Positions 56,746 to 64,000 of a DNA stretch of 64,000 nt are shown piece by piece. Positions within the stretch are counted from its first letter, which is position 1; every line of letters starts with the position of its first letter. The notes under the pieces were generated by a model. That model was not told the DNA's origin, ran no database searches, and worked only from the letters and a program-made list of their open reading frames with translations. A program made the position numbers and the translations under genes. Location of the stretch: assembly GCF_028728205.1 (NCBI RefSeq), contig NZ_JAQYUU010000001.1, positions 671,318 to 735,317 of the forward strand, read 5' to 3'. This DNA comes from Clostridium sp. 'White wine YQ' (GTDB taxonomy: Bacteria; Bacillota; Clostridia; Clostridiales; Clostridiaceae).

Positions 56746-56865
56746 AGAGTGCCTTTGGGGTACTCTTTATTCTTAATATTGGGTATTTTAAATGAATATT
56801 AATTTAAGATTATTAATCATTTAAACAAAATTACCGTAATTATTCTTTAATTATAAGGAGAAAAA

Positions 56866-57279
56866 ATGCGCATACTAGGTTTAGATGTTGGAACGAAAAC
56901 TGTAGGTGTAGCAGTAAGTGATCCATTAGGGTTTACTGCTCAAGGTATAACAACTATAAAAAGAAAAAACTATAATTATGATATAGCAGAAATTAAAAAG
57001 ATATATGATGAGTATTCTGCTGAAATTATAGTAGTTGGTTTACCTAAAAATATGAATGGAACGCTTGGAGAAGCAGCTGAAAGAACTTATAAGTTCTGTG
57101 AGAAGCTTGAAGCATCTTTTAATCCTAAGATAGAATATTGGGATGAGAGACTAACAACAATGGCAGCTCATAGAGCTATGTTAGAAGCAGATTTGTCAAG
57201 AGGAAAAAGAAAAGAAATAGTGGATAAAATAGCGGCAGCCTTAATTTTGCAAGGATATTTAGATAGAAATTCTAAATAG
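56866..57279 (+). CDS. ruvX: Holliday junction resolvase-like protein YqgF
   Basis: 137 aa RNase H-fold protein. [16 protein letters not shown] at the N-terminus and the catalytic-type DERLTT near 99 are intact. In E. coli YqgF is also needed for 16S rRNA maturation. GGAG site before ATG. Confidence 0.94.
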   Translation: MRILGLDVGTKTVGVAVSDPLGFTAQGITTIKRKNYNYDIAEIKKIYDEYSAEIIVVGLPKNMNGTLGEAAERTYKFCEKLEASFNPKIEYWDERLTTMAAHRAMLEADLSRGKRKEIVDKIAAALILQGYLDRNSK

Positions 57280-57328
57280 TGGCTTCCAATTTTATATATG
57301 TGAATAAATTAAGAGAAGGAGTGTATTT

Positions 57329-57586
57329 ATGGAGAACAATGTTGACAAAATTACATTATTAGACGAAGAGGGAGTGGAGACTGAATTTGATGTATTAACA
57401 AAGCTTGATATTGAAGATAATGAGTATGTTATAGTTGTACCTTCAGATTCAGAGGATAGTGAAGATGAGGCTATAGCATTAAAAATTATCAAGGATGAAG
57501 ATGGAAATGATGTTCTAGCAACAATTGAAGATGAGGAAGAGTTTCAAATGGTTGCAGAGGCATACGAAGCAGTATTCCAGGATTAA
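57329..57586 (+). CDS. DUF1292 protein (YrzB-like)
   Basis: 85-aa very acidic protein with DEEGVETEF near the start and DEDGNDVLATIEDEEE. It is always found between ruvX and the next genes in Firmicutes; function unknown. GGAG site before ATG. Confidence 0.92.
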   Translation: MENNVDKITLLDEEGVETEFDVLTKLDIEDNEYVIVVPSDSEDSEDEAIALKIIKDEDGNDVLATIEDEEEFQMVAEAYEAVFQD

Positions 57587-57607
57587 GTAAAAAGAGAGGG
57601 TAAATTT

Positions 57608-58057
57608 ATGCCATATTTAAGTGAAAAAGAGATTAATGAGTTAAAAGAAGATTTAAAGAAAAAAGGGTATAAGCTAACACCACAAAGAAGAGCTATTGTA
57701 AATACCATAATTGAAAATGAAGGTAAACATCTGACTACCGAAGAGATATATGATGAGGTAAAAAGAGGATGTCCTGAGATTGGTTTAGCTACGGTGTATA
57801 GAACTATTTTACTTTTGGAAGAACTTGGCATAATATATAAACTAGATTTGGATGATGGGTGTGCTAGATATGAACTTGCTCATGAGGGAGAAACTCATAG
57901 ACATCATCATCTAGTATGCAACGTGTGCGGAAAGGTCTTAGAAGTAGAAGATGACCTTTTAGAAGTTATTGAAAACAAAATTGAAGAAACATATAACTTT
58001 AAGATATTAGATCATTCGGTTAAATTCTATGGAATTTGTAATGATTGTAAAAAATGA
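57608..58057 (+). CDS. fur: Fur-family metalloregulator
   Basis: 149 aa. Winged-helix part with TPQRRAIVNTI and ATVYRTI; regulatory part with HRHHHLVCNVCGKV and a C-terminal CNDC that bind structural zinc. Whether it senses iron (Fur), peroxide (PerR) or zinc (Zur) cannot be told from these motifs. GAGAGGG site before ATG; 21 bases after the DUF1292 gene. Confidence 0.88.
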   Translation: MPYLSEKEINELKEDLKKKGYKLTPQRRAIVNTIIENEGKHLTTEEIYDEVKRGCPEIGLATVYRTILLLEELGIIYKLDLDDGCARYELAHEGETHRHHHLVCNVCGKVLEVEDDLLEVIENKIEETYNFKILDHSVKFYGICNDCKK

Positions 58058-58126
58058 TAGTAAAGGTATCCTCTTTTACAAAGGAGAAGACATCTTTAGT
58101 ATTTCAAATATAAAAGGAGGGGAAAT

Positions 58127-59794
58127 ATGAAAAGAGAAAAAGCAAAAGTTAAAGTAATTCCTCTAGGAGGAATTAATGAAATTGGTAAAAATATTACTGT
58201 GATAGAATTCAAAGATGATATTGTTGTAATAGACTGCGGATTAAAATTTCCAGATGAAGATATGTTCGGAATTGATATAGTTATACCTGATGTGTCATAT
58301 CTTATAAAGAACAAAGATAAGGTTAGAGGTATATTTTTAACACATGGTCATGAGGATCATATAGGGGCATTACCATATGTACTAAAGCAATTAAATGTAC
58401 CAGTATATGGCACAAAGCTAACTATTGGATTGGTTGAAACAAAATTAAAGGAGCATGGGTTACTTAGTACAACTGAACTTATAAGAGTTAAATCCAGAGA
58501 TGTAATAAAGCTTAACTCGGTTTCAGTAGAATTTATAAAGCAAACTCACTCTATTGCAGATGCTTCAGCAATAGCAATCCATACGCCTATAGGTGCGGTA
58601 CTTCATACAGGAGATTTTAAGATCGATTATACTCCAATTGATGGAGAGCAAACTGACTTTACAAGACTAGCTGAACTAGGAAGAAAAGGTGTTCTACTTA
58701 TGCTAGCAGAATCAACTAATGTTGAAAGACCAGGATATTCTATGTCTGAGAGAACTGTAGGGGAAAGTTTTATAAATCTATTTGGTAAAGCAAAAGGAAG
58801 AATTATAGTTGCTACTTTTGCATCTAATGTCCACAGAATGCAACAAATAATTACTGCGGCACAGATTTATGGAAGAAAAGTTGCTGTTTCAGGAAGAAGT
58901 ATGGAGAATGTTCTTCAAGTTGCCATGGAATTAGGTTATATTGATGCTGGTAAGGATACGTTAATAGGAGTAGATTCAATTAATAAGTATCCTCAAGACA
59001 AGATTGTTATAATTACAACTGGTAGCCAAGGTGAACCGATGTCAGCTTTAGCAAGAATGGCTAGCTCTGACCATAAGAAAATAAATATATTAGAAGGGGA
59101 TACTGTAATTATTTCAGCGTCGCCTATTCCAGGAAATGAAAAATTGGTATCTAAAGTTATAAACTCATTATTTAAAAAAGGTGCAAATGTAATATATGAG
59201 GCATTAGCAGATGTTCATGTATCTGGTCACGCATTCCAGGAAGAACTTAAATTGATGCATACATTAGTTAAACCAAAATACTTTATGCCAGTTCACGGTG
59301 AATATAGACATTTAAAGCAACATTGTGATTTAGCTGTAAAGCTAGGATTGCCAGATAAAAGTGCTTATATTCCTGAAAATGGGGATGTAATAGAAGTAAC
59401 TAGAGATGGAATAAGAAAAAATGGTACTGTTGTTTCAGGTCAAGTCTTTGTTGATGGACTTGGAGTTGGAGATGTAGGAAATATAGTATTAAGAGATAGA
59501 AAGCATTTATCACAAGATGGTATTTTAACTGTTGTTGTAACAATAGAGAAAGAATCAGGTACAGTTATTGCAGGTCCAGACATTATTTCTAGAGGATTTG
59601 TATATGTAAGAGAATCTGAAGGATTGATGGATGAAGCAAGAGATATTGTTAAAAACGTGTTAAAAGATTGTGAGGAGAGAAAAATTACTGATTGGGCGAC
59701 CTTAAAGTCAAACATGAAGGATCAATTAAGAAGCTTTCTTTATGAAAGAACTAAGAGAAAGCCTATGATACTACCAATAATTATGGAAATTTAA
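58127..59794 (+). CDS. rnj: Ribonuclease J
   Basis: 555 aa beta-CASP nuclease with 5'-exonuclease and endonuclease action on mRNA. THGHEDHIGALPY holds the zinc ligands, and PVHGEYRHL the C-terminal one. AAGGAGG site before ATG. It forms a run with ylbF and typA. Confidence 0.95.
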   Translation: MKREKAKVKVIPLGGINEIGKNITVIEFKDDIVVIDCGLKFPDEDMFGIDIVIPDVSYLIKNKDKVRGIFLTHGHEDHIGALPYVLKQLNVPVYGTKLTIGLVETKLKEHGLLSTTELIRVKSRDVIKLNSVSVEFIKQTHSIADASAIAIHTPIGAVLHTGDFKIDYTPIDGEQTDFTRLAELGRKGVLLMLAESTNVERPGYSMSERTVGESFINLFGKAKGRIIVATFASNVHRMQQIITAAQIYGRKVAVSGRSMENVLQVAMELGYIDAGKDTLIGVDSINKYPQDKIVIITTGSQGEPMSALARMASSDHKKINILEGDTVIISASPIPGNEKLVSKVINSLFKKGANVIYEALADVHVSGHAFQEELKLMHTLVKPKYFMPVHGEYRHLKQHCDLAVKLGLPDKSAYIPENGDVIEVTRDGIRKNGTVVSGQVFVDGLGVGDVGNIVLRDRKHLSQDGILTVVVTIEKESGTVIAGPDIISRGFVYVRESEGLMDEARDIVKNVLKDCEERKITDWATLKSNMKDQLRSFLYERTKRKPMILPIIMEI

Positions 59795-59809
59795 TTAGGG
59801 GGAAAGACA

Positions 59810-60163
59810 ATGCAAAATATTTATGATAAAGTTCACGCTTTAGCGGATGAGTTAAGAAATGATCCTCAAGTTATAGCATATAGAGAGGCTACAAATAAAA
59901 TTAATGAGACTCCAGAAGCTAAAAAAATGGTTGAAGACTTTAGAAGAATTCAATTTGAAGCTTATAGTGAACAAGTACAAACAGGAAAAATATCAAAAGA
60001 AACAGAGGAAAAAATGCAAAATCTTGGGGGAACTATTATGTTAAACCCACAAGTTTCAAGCTATATTTCAGCTGAAGCCTCATTTGCTCAGATGTGGGAT
60101 GATATTTTAAAAATCTTAAATGACGCAATAGGAGTAAATATTATTGCACCATCTCAAGAATAA
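59810..60163 (+). CDS. ylbF: YlbF-family regulator
   Basis: 117 aa helical protein of the Com_YlbF family. In Bacillus the YlbF/YmcA/YaaT complex steers RNase Y; here it follows RNase J. Signs: the N-terminal DKVHALADELRNDP and MVEDFRRIQFEAY. GGGGG site before ATG. Confidence 0.88.
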   Translation: MQNIYDKVHALADELRNDPQVIAYREATNKINETPEAKKMVEDFRRIQFEAYSEQVQTGKISKETEEKMQNLGGTIMLNPQVSSYISAEASFAQMWDDILKILNDAIGVNIIAPSQE

Positions 60164-60211
60164 GATTTGACTTTTTTACTCTCTAATATTAGAATGTAAT
60201 ATAGACTGAAG

Positions 60212-60241
60212 ATTGGATACGTAAGTATCCAATTTTATTTT
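60212..60241 (+). terminator. Terminator between ylbF and typA
   Basis: Perfect 9-bp stem (60212-60220 with 60225-60233) with GTAA loop, followed by TTTATTTT. It may be partial, since typA has no obvious promoter of its own between them. Confidence 0.75.
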
Positions 60242-60266
60242 GCAAATTTTGCTTGGAGGAATAAAA

Positions 60267-62093
60267 ATGAATTTAACTGTAAGAGAAGATATAAGAAATA
60301 TTGCTATTATTGCCCATGTTGACCATGGTAAGACAACATTGGTAGACGCACTACTTAAGCAAAGCAATATATTTAGATCTAATGAAAAAGTCGAAGAAAG
60401 AGTAATGGACTCTAACGACTTAGAAAAAGAAAGAGGAATAACAATTCTTTCTAAAAATACTGCTGTTATACATAATGGAATTAAGATAAACATAATTGAT
60501 ACCCCAGGGCATGCTGATTTTGGTGGAGAAGTTGAACGTGTACTTAAAATGGTTGATTCTGTTTTACTTGTTGTAGATTCTTATGAAGGTCCAATGCCAC
60601 AAACTAAGTTCGTTTTAAGAAAAGCTCTTGAATTAGGATTAAAGCCAATCGTTGTAATAAACAAAATTGACAAGCCTAATGCAAGACCAGAAGAAGTTAT
60701 AGATGAAGTATTTGACTTATTCTTAGAACTTGGTGCAGAGGACGAGCAATTAGACTTCCCAATAGTTTATGCATCTGCAAGAGACGGAATAGCAAAGCTA
60801 GAAGTTGAAGATGAATCAGACAATATGGAACCTTTATTTAAGACAATTGTTGAGAAGGTTGAACCACCTAAGGGATATGCAGACGAGCCGTTACAAATGC
60901 TTATTACTACATTAGATACAAGTGAGTATGTAGGTAAAATAGCAATTGGTAAGATTGTACGTGGAACTATCAAGAAGAATCAAAACTTATCTATAGTTAA
61001 GCAAGCTGGAAAAATCACAAACTTCAAGGCTTCAAACATATATACTTATGAAGGTCTAAAGAGAGTTGATACAGATATCGCATCAATAGGTGATATAATA
61101 GCAGTTTCAGGTATTGGTGATGCTAATATAGGTGAAACTATTGCAGATTCAGCTAATCCAGAAGCACTTCCATTTGTTGATATTGACGAACCTACATTAA
61201 ACATGAACTTCATGGTTAATGATTCACCATTTGCAGGAAGAGAAGGAGAGTTTATAACTTCAAGACACTTAAGAGATAGATTATTTAAGGAACTTGAAAC
61301 AAATGTAAGTTTAAAAGTTGTAGAACTTTCTCCAGATTGTTTTGAAGTATCAGGAAGAGGAGAACTTCACTTAGCAATATTAATAGAAACTATGAGAAGA
61401 GAAGGTTATGAATTACAAGTTTCTAAACCAAACGTTATATTTAAAGAAGAACATGGTAAGAAGCTTGAACCAATAGAATACTTAACTATAGATGTTCCAG
61501 AAGAGTTTATGGGACCTGTAATGGAAAAGTTAGGACCTAGAAAAGCAGAAATGGTTAATATGACTTCTGCACAAAATGGATATACTAGACTTGAATTTAA
61601 TATTCCAGCAAGAGGTCTTATAGGATTTAGAAATGAATTCTTAACTGATACTAAAGGTAACGGAATAATGAACCACGTATTCCATGGATATGAACCATAC
61701 AAGGGTGAAATCCCAGGAAGAAGCAGAGGTTCAATTGTTGCATTTGAATCTGGAGATGCTTTAACTTATGGATTATTTAATGCACAAGAAAGAGGTACTT
61801 TATTTATAGGTGCTGGTACAGAAGTATATGAAGGTATGATAGTTGGAGAATCTTCAAGAGCAGACGATTTAGACGTAAATGTATGTAAGAAGAAACATTT
61901 ATCAAATACAAGATCATCTGGTTCTGATGATGCATTAAAGCTTTCTACACCAAGAGCTATGTCTCTTGAACAATCATTAGAATTTATTAATGGTGATGAG
62001 TTAGTAGAAGTTACCCCTGTAAGCATTAGAATGAGAAAAAGAGTTCTAGACAGTGGAGATAGAAAGAAACAAATTTCAAGAAGTAAAAAATAA
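60267..62093 (+). CDS. typA: Translational GTPase TypA/BipA
   Basis: 608 aa ribosome-binding GTPase used in 50S assembly and stress. G1 AHVDHGKTTL, G2 RGITI, G3 DTPGHADF, G4 NKIDK and the C-terminal SRGSIVAFESG are intact. ATG 60267 with GGAGG; a reading that starts earlier is not supported. The stop codon lies in one arm of the downstream inverted repeat. Confidence 0.96.
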   Translation: MNLTVREDIRNIAIIAHVDHGKTTLVDALLKQSNIFRSNEKVEERVMDSNDLEKERGITILSKNTAVIHNGIKINIIDTPGHADFGGEVERVLKMVDSVLLVVDSYEGPMPQTKFVLRKALELGLKPIVVINKIDKPNARPEEVIDEVFDLFLELGAEDEQLDFPIVYASARDGIAKLEVEDESDNMEPLFKTIVEKVEPPKGYADEPLQMLITTLDTSEYVGKIAIGKIVRGTIKKNQNLSIVKQAGKITNFKASNIYTYEGLKRVDTDIASIGDIIAVSGIGDANIGETIADSANPEALPFVDIDEPTLNMNFMVNDSPFAGREGEFITSRHLRDRLFKELETNVSLKVVELSPDCFEVSGRGELHLAILIETMRREGYELQVSKPNVIFKEEHGKKLEPIEYLTIDVPEEFMGPVMEKLGPRKAEMVNMTSAQNGYTRLEFNIPARGLIGFRNEFLTDTKGNGIMNHVFHGYEPYKGEIPGRSRGSIVAFESGDALTYGLFNAQERGTLFIGAGTEVYEGMIVGESSRADDLDVNVCKKKHLSNTRSSGSDDALKLSTPRAMSLEQSLEFINGDELVEVTPVSIRMRKRVLDSGDRKKQISRSKK

Positions 62094-62166
62094 CTCATGG
62101 ATAATTGGGCTTCTATTAAGAAGCCCTTTATCAGGGTTTCTAATAGGAAATTCTGAACCATGAGTT
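62092..62166. repeat. Three-way-junction inverted-repeat element after typA
   Basis: 9-bp outer stem (AACTCATGG 62092-62100 with CCATGAGTT 62158-62166) encloses two hairpins: GGGCTTCT/AGAAGCCC (62107-62114 with 62119-62126, 4-base loop) and GGGTTTC/GAAATTC (7 bp, two GU wobbles, loop TAATAG). The typA stop codon lies in its outer arm. The first hairpin may terminate weakly. No T-tract follows the outer stem. Confidence 0.7.
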
Positions 62167-62190
62167 CCCTTATAATTTGGAGGAAGTATA

Positions 62191-62835
62191 ATGAGTGGAG
62201 TCACTTACGATTATATGGAAAAATATATAAGAGATCTTATTCCAGAAAAGGAAGGATCTTTAAAAGAACTTGAGGATTTTGCGCATGAAAACCAAGTCCC
62301 GATTGTTCAGAAAGAAACTGCAAAGTTTTTAGAATTTATGGTGAGTTTTCAAAAACCAAAGAGAATATTAGAATTAGGTACAGCTATAGGATATTCATCA
62401 ATACTTATGTATGAAGCTTCAAATAAGGAAGCCCATATTACTACTATTGAGAGAAGTGACGAAATGATTGCTATGGCTAAAAAGAATGTAGAAAGATTTT
62501 CCTTAGAATCATCAATAGAAATATTACAAGGGGATTGTTTAGAAATACTTGAAAATTTAACAGAGCCTTATGATATGATTTTTATGGATGCAGGAAAAGG
62601 ACACTATAATCATTTCTTACCACACTGTTTGAGATTGCTTAAAACAGATGGTATAATCATAGCAGATAATGTATTATTTAGAGGAATGGTTGCTTCAAAT
62701 GAACTAGTTAAAAGAAGAAAAATCACAATTGTTAAAAGAATGAAAACTTACTTAGAATTAGTTTCAAAAGATAAGGACTTAATAACCTCTGTAATACCAA
62801 TGGGCGATGGAATTGCTATAACAAAGAGGAGGTAA
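62191..62835 (+). CDS. trmR: tRNA 5-hydroxyuridine methyltransferase
   Basis: 214 aa SAM O-methyltransferase (COG4122). SAM motif LELGTAIGYSS (near 58-68) and MDAGKGHYNH. It matches Bacillus YrrM/TrmR, which methylates ho5U34 to mo5U34, and lies beside the U32 peptidase-family gene that helps make ho5U, so the role is well supported by context. GGAGG site before ATG. Confidence 0.86.
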   Translation: MSGVTYDYMEKYIRDLIPEKEGSLKELEDFAHENQVPIVQKETAKFLEFMVSFQKPKRILELGTAIGYSSILMYEASNKEAHITTIERSDEMIAMAKKNVERFSLESSIEILQGDCLEILENLTEPYDMIFMDAGKGHYNHFLPHCLRLLKTDGIIIADNVLFRGMVASNELVKRRKITIVKRMKTYLELVSKDKDLITSVIPMGDGIAITKRR

Positions 62836-62841
62836 AAAGTA

Positions 62842-64000
62842 ATGAAAAAACCAGAACTTTTAGCACCAGCAGGTAGTTTAGAAAAGCTTAAGATAGCTAT
62901 AGACTATGGCGCAGATGCTGTATATATAGGAGGAAGCAAGCTTAATTTAAGAGCTTTTGCGGACAATTTTACAAATGAACAGATTAAAGAAGGAGTAGAA
63001 TATGCTCATTCTAGAGGAAGAAAACTTTATGTAACACTAAATGTTTTCCCTCATAATGGAGATTTAGTCGGACTTGAAGATTATTTAAAAGATATTCACT
63101 CATTAGGAGTAGATGCAGTTATTGTATCAGATCCATCAATTATAGTAACAGCAAGAGATGTTGTTCCTGAGTTAGAAATACATTTAAGTACTCAAGCTAA
63201 TAACGTTAACTGGAGATCAGCTAAGTTCTGGCATGAACAAGGTGTAAAAAGAATTGTTTTAGCTAGAGAACTTTCTATGGTTGAAATTAAGGATATAAGA
63301 GACAAACTTCCAGAAGATTGTGAGCTTGAAGCTTTTGTACATGGTTCTATGTGTATGAGCTACTCCGGAAGATGTCTATTATCAAACTATATGACAGGCA
63401 GAGATTCAAATAGAGGAGCTTGTGCTCAACCTTGCAGGTATAAATATTATCTTGTAGAAGAAAAAAGACCTGGAGAATACTTCCCTATAGTGGAAGACGA
63501 AAAAGGAACATACATAATGAATTCAAAAGATTTATGTATGATAGAACATATTCCAGAGCTTATGGAAAGTGGAATATACTCCTTTAAAATAGAAGGAAGA
63601 ATGAAAAGTGCATATTATGTTGCTGCAATAGTAAAATCTTATAGATCAGCAATTGATGCTTACATGGCAGATCCAGAAAATTATGAATTAAAACAAGTTT
63701 GGGTAGATAATTTATTAAAAGTTTCTCATAGAAGCTACCATACAGGTTTTTATTTTAATGAACCAAATAAACAAGTATATGACGATTCTTCTTACATAAG
63801 AGATTTTGATATAGTTGGAGTAGTTAGAAGCTATGATGAAACTACAAAGATAGCTGTAATAGAACAGAAGAATAGAGTATTTGAAGGCGATAAGGTTGAA
63901 GTTTTAACTCCTGATAGAGAAAACTACACAATTGAGCTAATGGATATGAAAGATGAAAAAGGAGCAAAAATTGATGTAGCTAATAAGGCTGGAATGGTAT
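62842..64000 (+). CDS. U32 peptidase-family tRNA hydroxylation protein (partial)
   Basis: Starts ATG 62842 after GAGGAGG (62827-62832) and runs off the window (386 codons seen). MKKPELLAPAGSLEKLKIAI start and the family signature FVHGSMCMSYSGRC with GACAQPCR, whose cysteines bind a cluster. Bacillus YrrO (TrhP) and relatives of this family, with prephenate, hydroxylate U34; the neighbour trmR methylates the product. The YrrN-like partner is not seen before it and may follow past the edge. Confidence 0.9.
   Translation, partial: MKKPELLAPAGSLEKLKIAIDYGADAVYIGGSKLNLRAFADNFTNEQIKEGVEYAHSRGRKLYVTLNVFPHNGDLVGLEDYLKDIHSLGVDAVIVSDPSIIVTARDVVPELEIHLSTQANNVNWRSAKFWHEQGVKRIVLARELSMVEIKDIRDKLPEDCELEAFVHGSMCMSYSGRCLLSNYMTGRDSNRGACAQPCRYKYYLVEEKRPGEYFPIVEDEKGTYIMNSKDLCMIEHIPELMESGIYSFKIEGRMKSAYYVAAIVKSYRSAIDAYMADPENYELKQVWVDNLLKVSHRSYHTGFYFNEPNKQVYDDSSYIRDFDIVGVVRSYDETTKIAVIEQKNRVFEGDKVEVLTPDRENYTIELMDMKDEKGAKIDVANKAGMV

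Overview
The window is a 64 kb piece of a low-GC, AT-rich Firmicute chromosome that fits Clostridium sensu stricto. The support is strong AGGAGG-type ribosome sites, a single-chain PurL, a fab/acc operon with a FabT-type regulator, a T-box before alaS, the alaS-ireB-ruvX-DUF1292-fur-rnj-ylbF-typA housekeeping run, and HutP-family and Rrf2/isc genes. Most of it is conserved core chromosome. I saw no tRNA, rRNA, CRISPR array, insertion sequence or prophage gene.

Layout. 0.2-1.3 kb: a divergent alanine-racemase-family gene behind a small terminator/attenuator. 1.36-12.4 kb: the de novo purine operon purL-E-C-F-M-N-H-D, with a promoter, a structured leader and an intrinsic terminator before purL. 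12.5-13.0 kb: a flavin-reductase-like gene. 13.07-21.98 kb: the fatty-acid operon fabT-fabH-acpP-fabD-fabG-fabF-accB-fabZ-accC-accD-accA, with two FabT palindromes just downstream of the promoter. An enoyl-ACP reductase gene (fabK) is missing from its usual place, where there is a ~123-bp imperfect inverted repeat. 22-29.2 kb: small membrane proteins, a niacin-type ECF S component, an ABC exporter, a HutP-family protein and an ABC importer of the TrpXYZ type. 29.4-38.9 kb: an accessory mix (SRPBCC, two GNATs, a broken carboxymuconolactone-decarboxylase gene, a Tam-like methyltransferase, RarA, a two-component system, a Ser-rich protein, a DMT exporter and an orphan PD-(D/E)xK-like nuclease candidate).

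39-45.9 kb: a likely copper/thiol-redox island. It holds a fused HMA / SafE-like membrane / cupredoxin protein, a membrane-anchored TlpA thioredoxin, CcdA, a two-component system whose sensor has a Met-rich outer loop, and a divergent small His/Met/Cys-rich membrane protein. 46-48.5 kb: an SPL-type radical SAM protein and a beta-CASP metallo-hydrolase. 48.6-51.8 kb: iscR-iscS-iscU-mnmA, joining Fe-S assembly to tRNA 2-thiouridine synthesis. 51.9-53.4 kb: a PRC-barrel protein and an AI-2E-family permease. 53.4-64 kb: T-box-alaS-ireB-ruvX-DUF1292-fur-rnj-ylbF-typA-trmR and a U32 peptidase-family gene cut by the window edge. The last two act together in wobble-uridine hydroxylation and methylation.

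The best leads for something new are the copper island, the leader RNA of purL, the fabK-replacing inverted repeat, the three-way-junction element after typA, and the nuclease candidate at 37.7-38.9 kb. Several genes start at TTG or GTG (purN, iscR, a response regulator, a sensor kinase and others). Starts were chosen by ribosome-site spacing.
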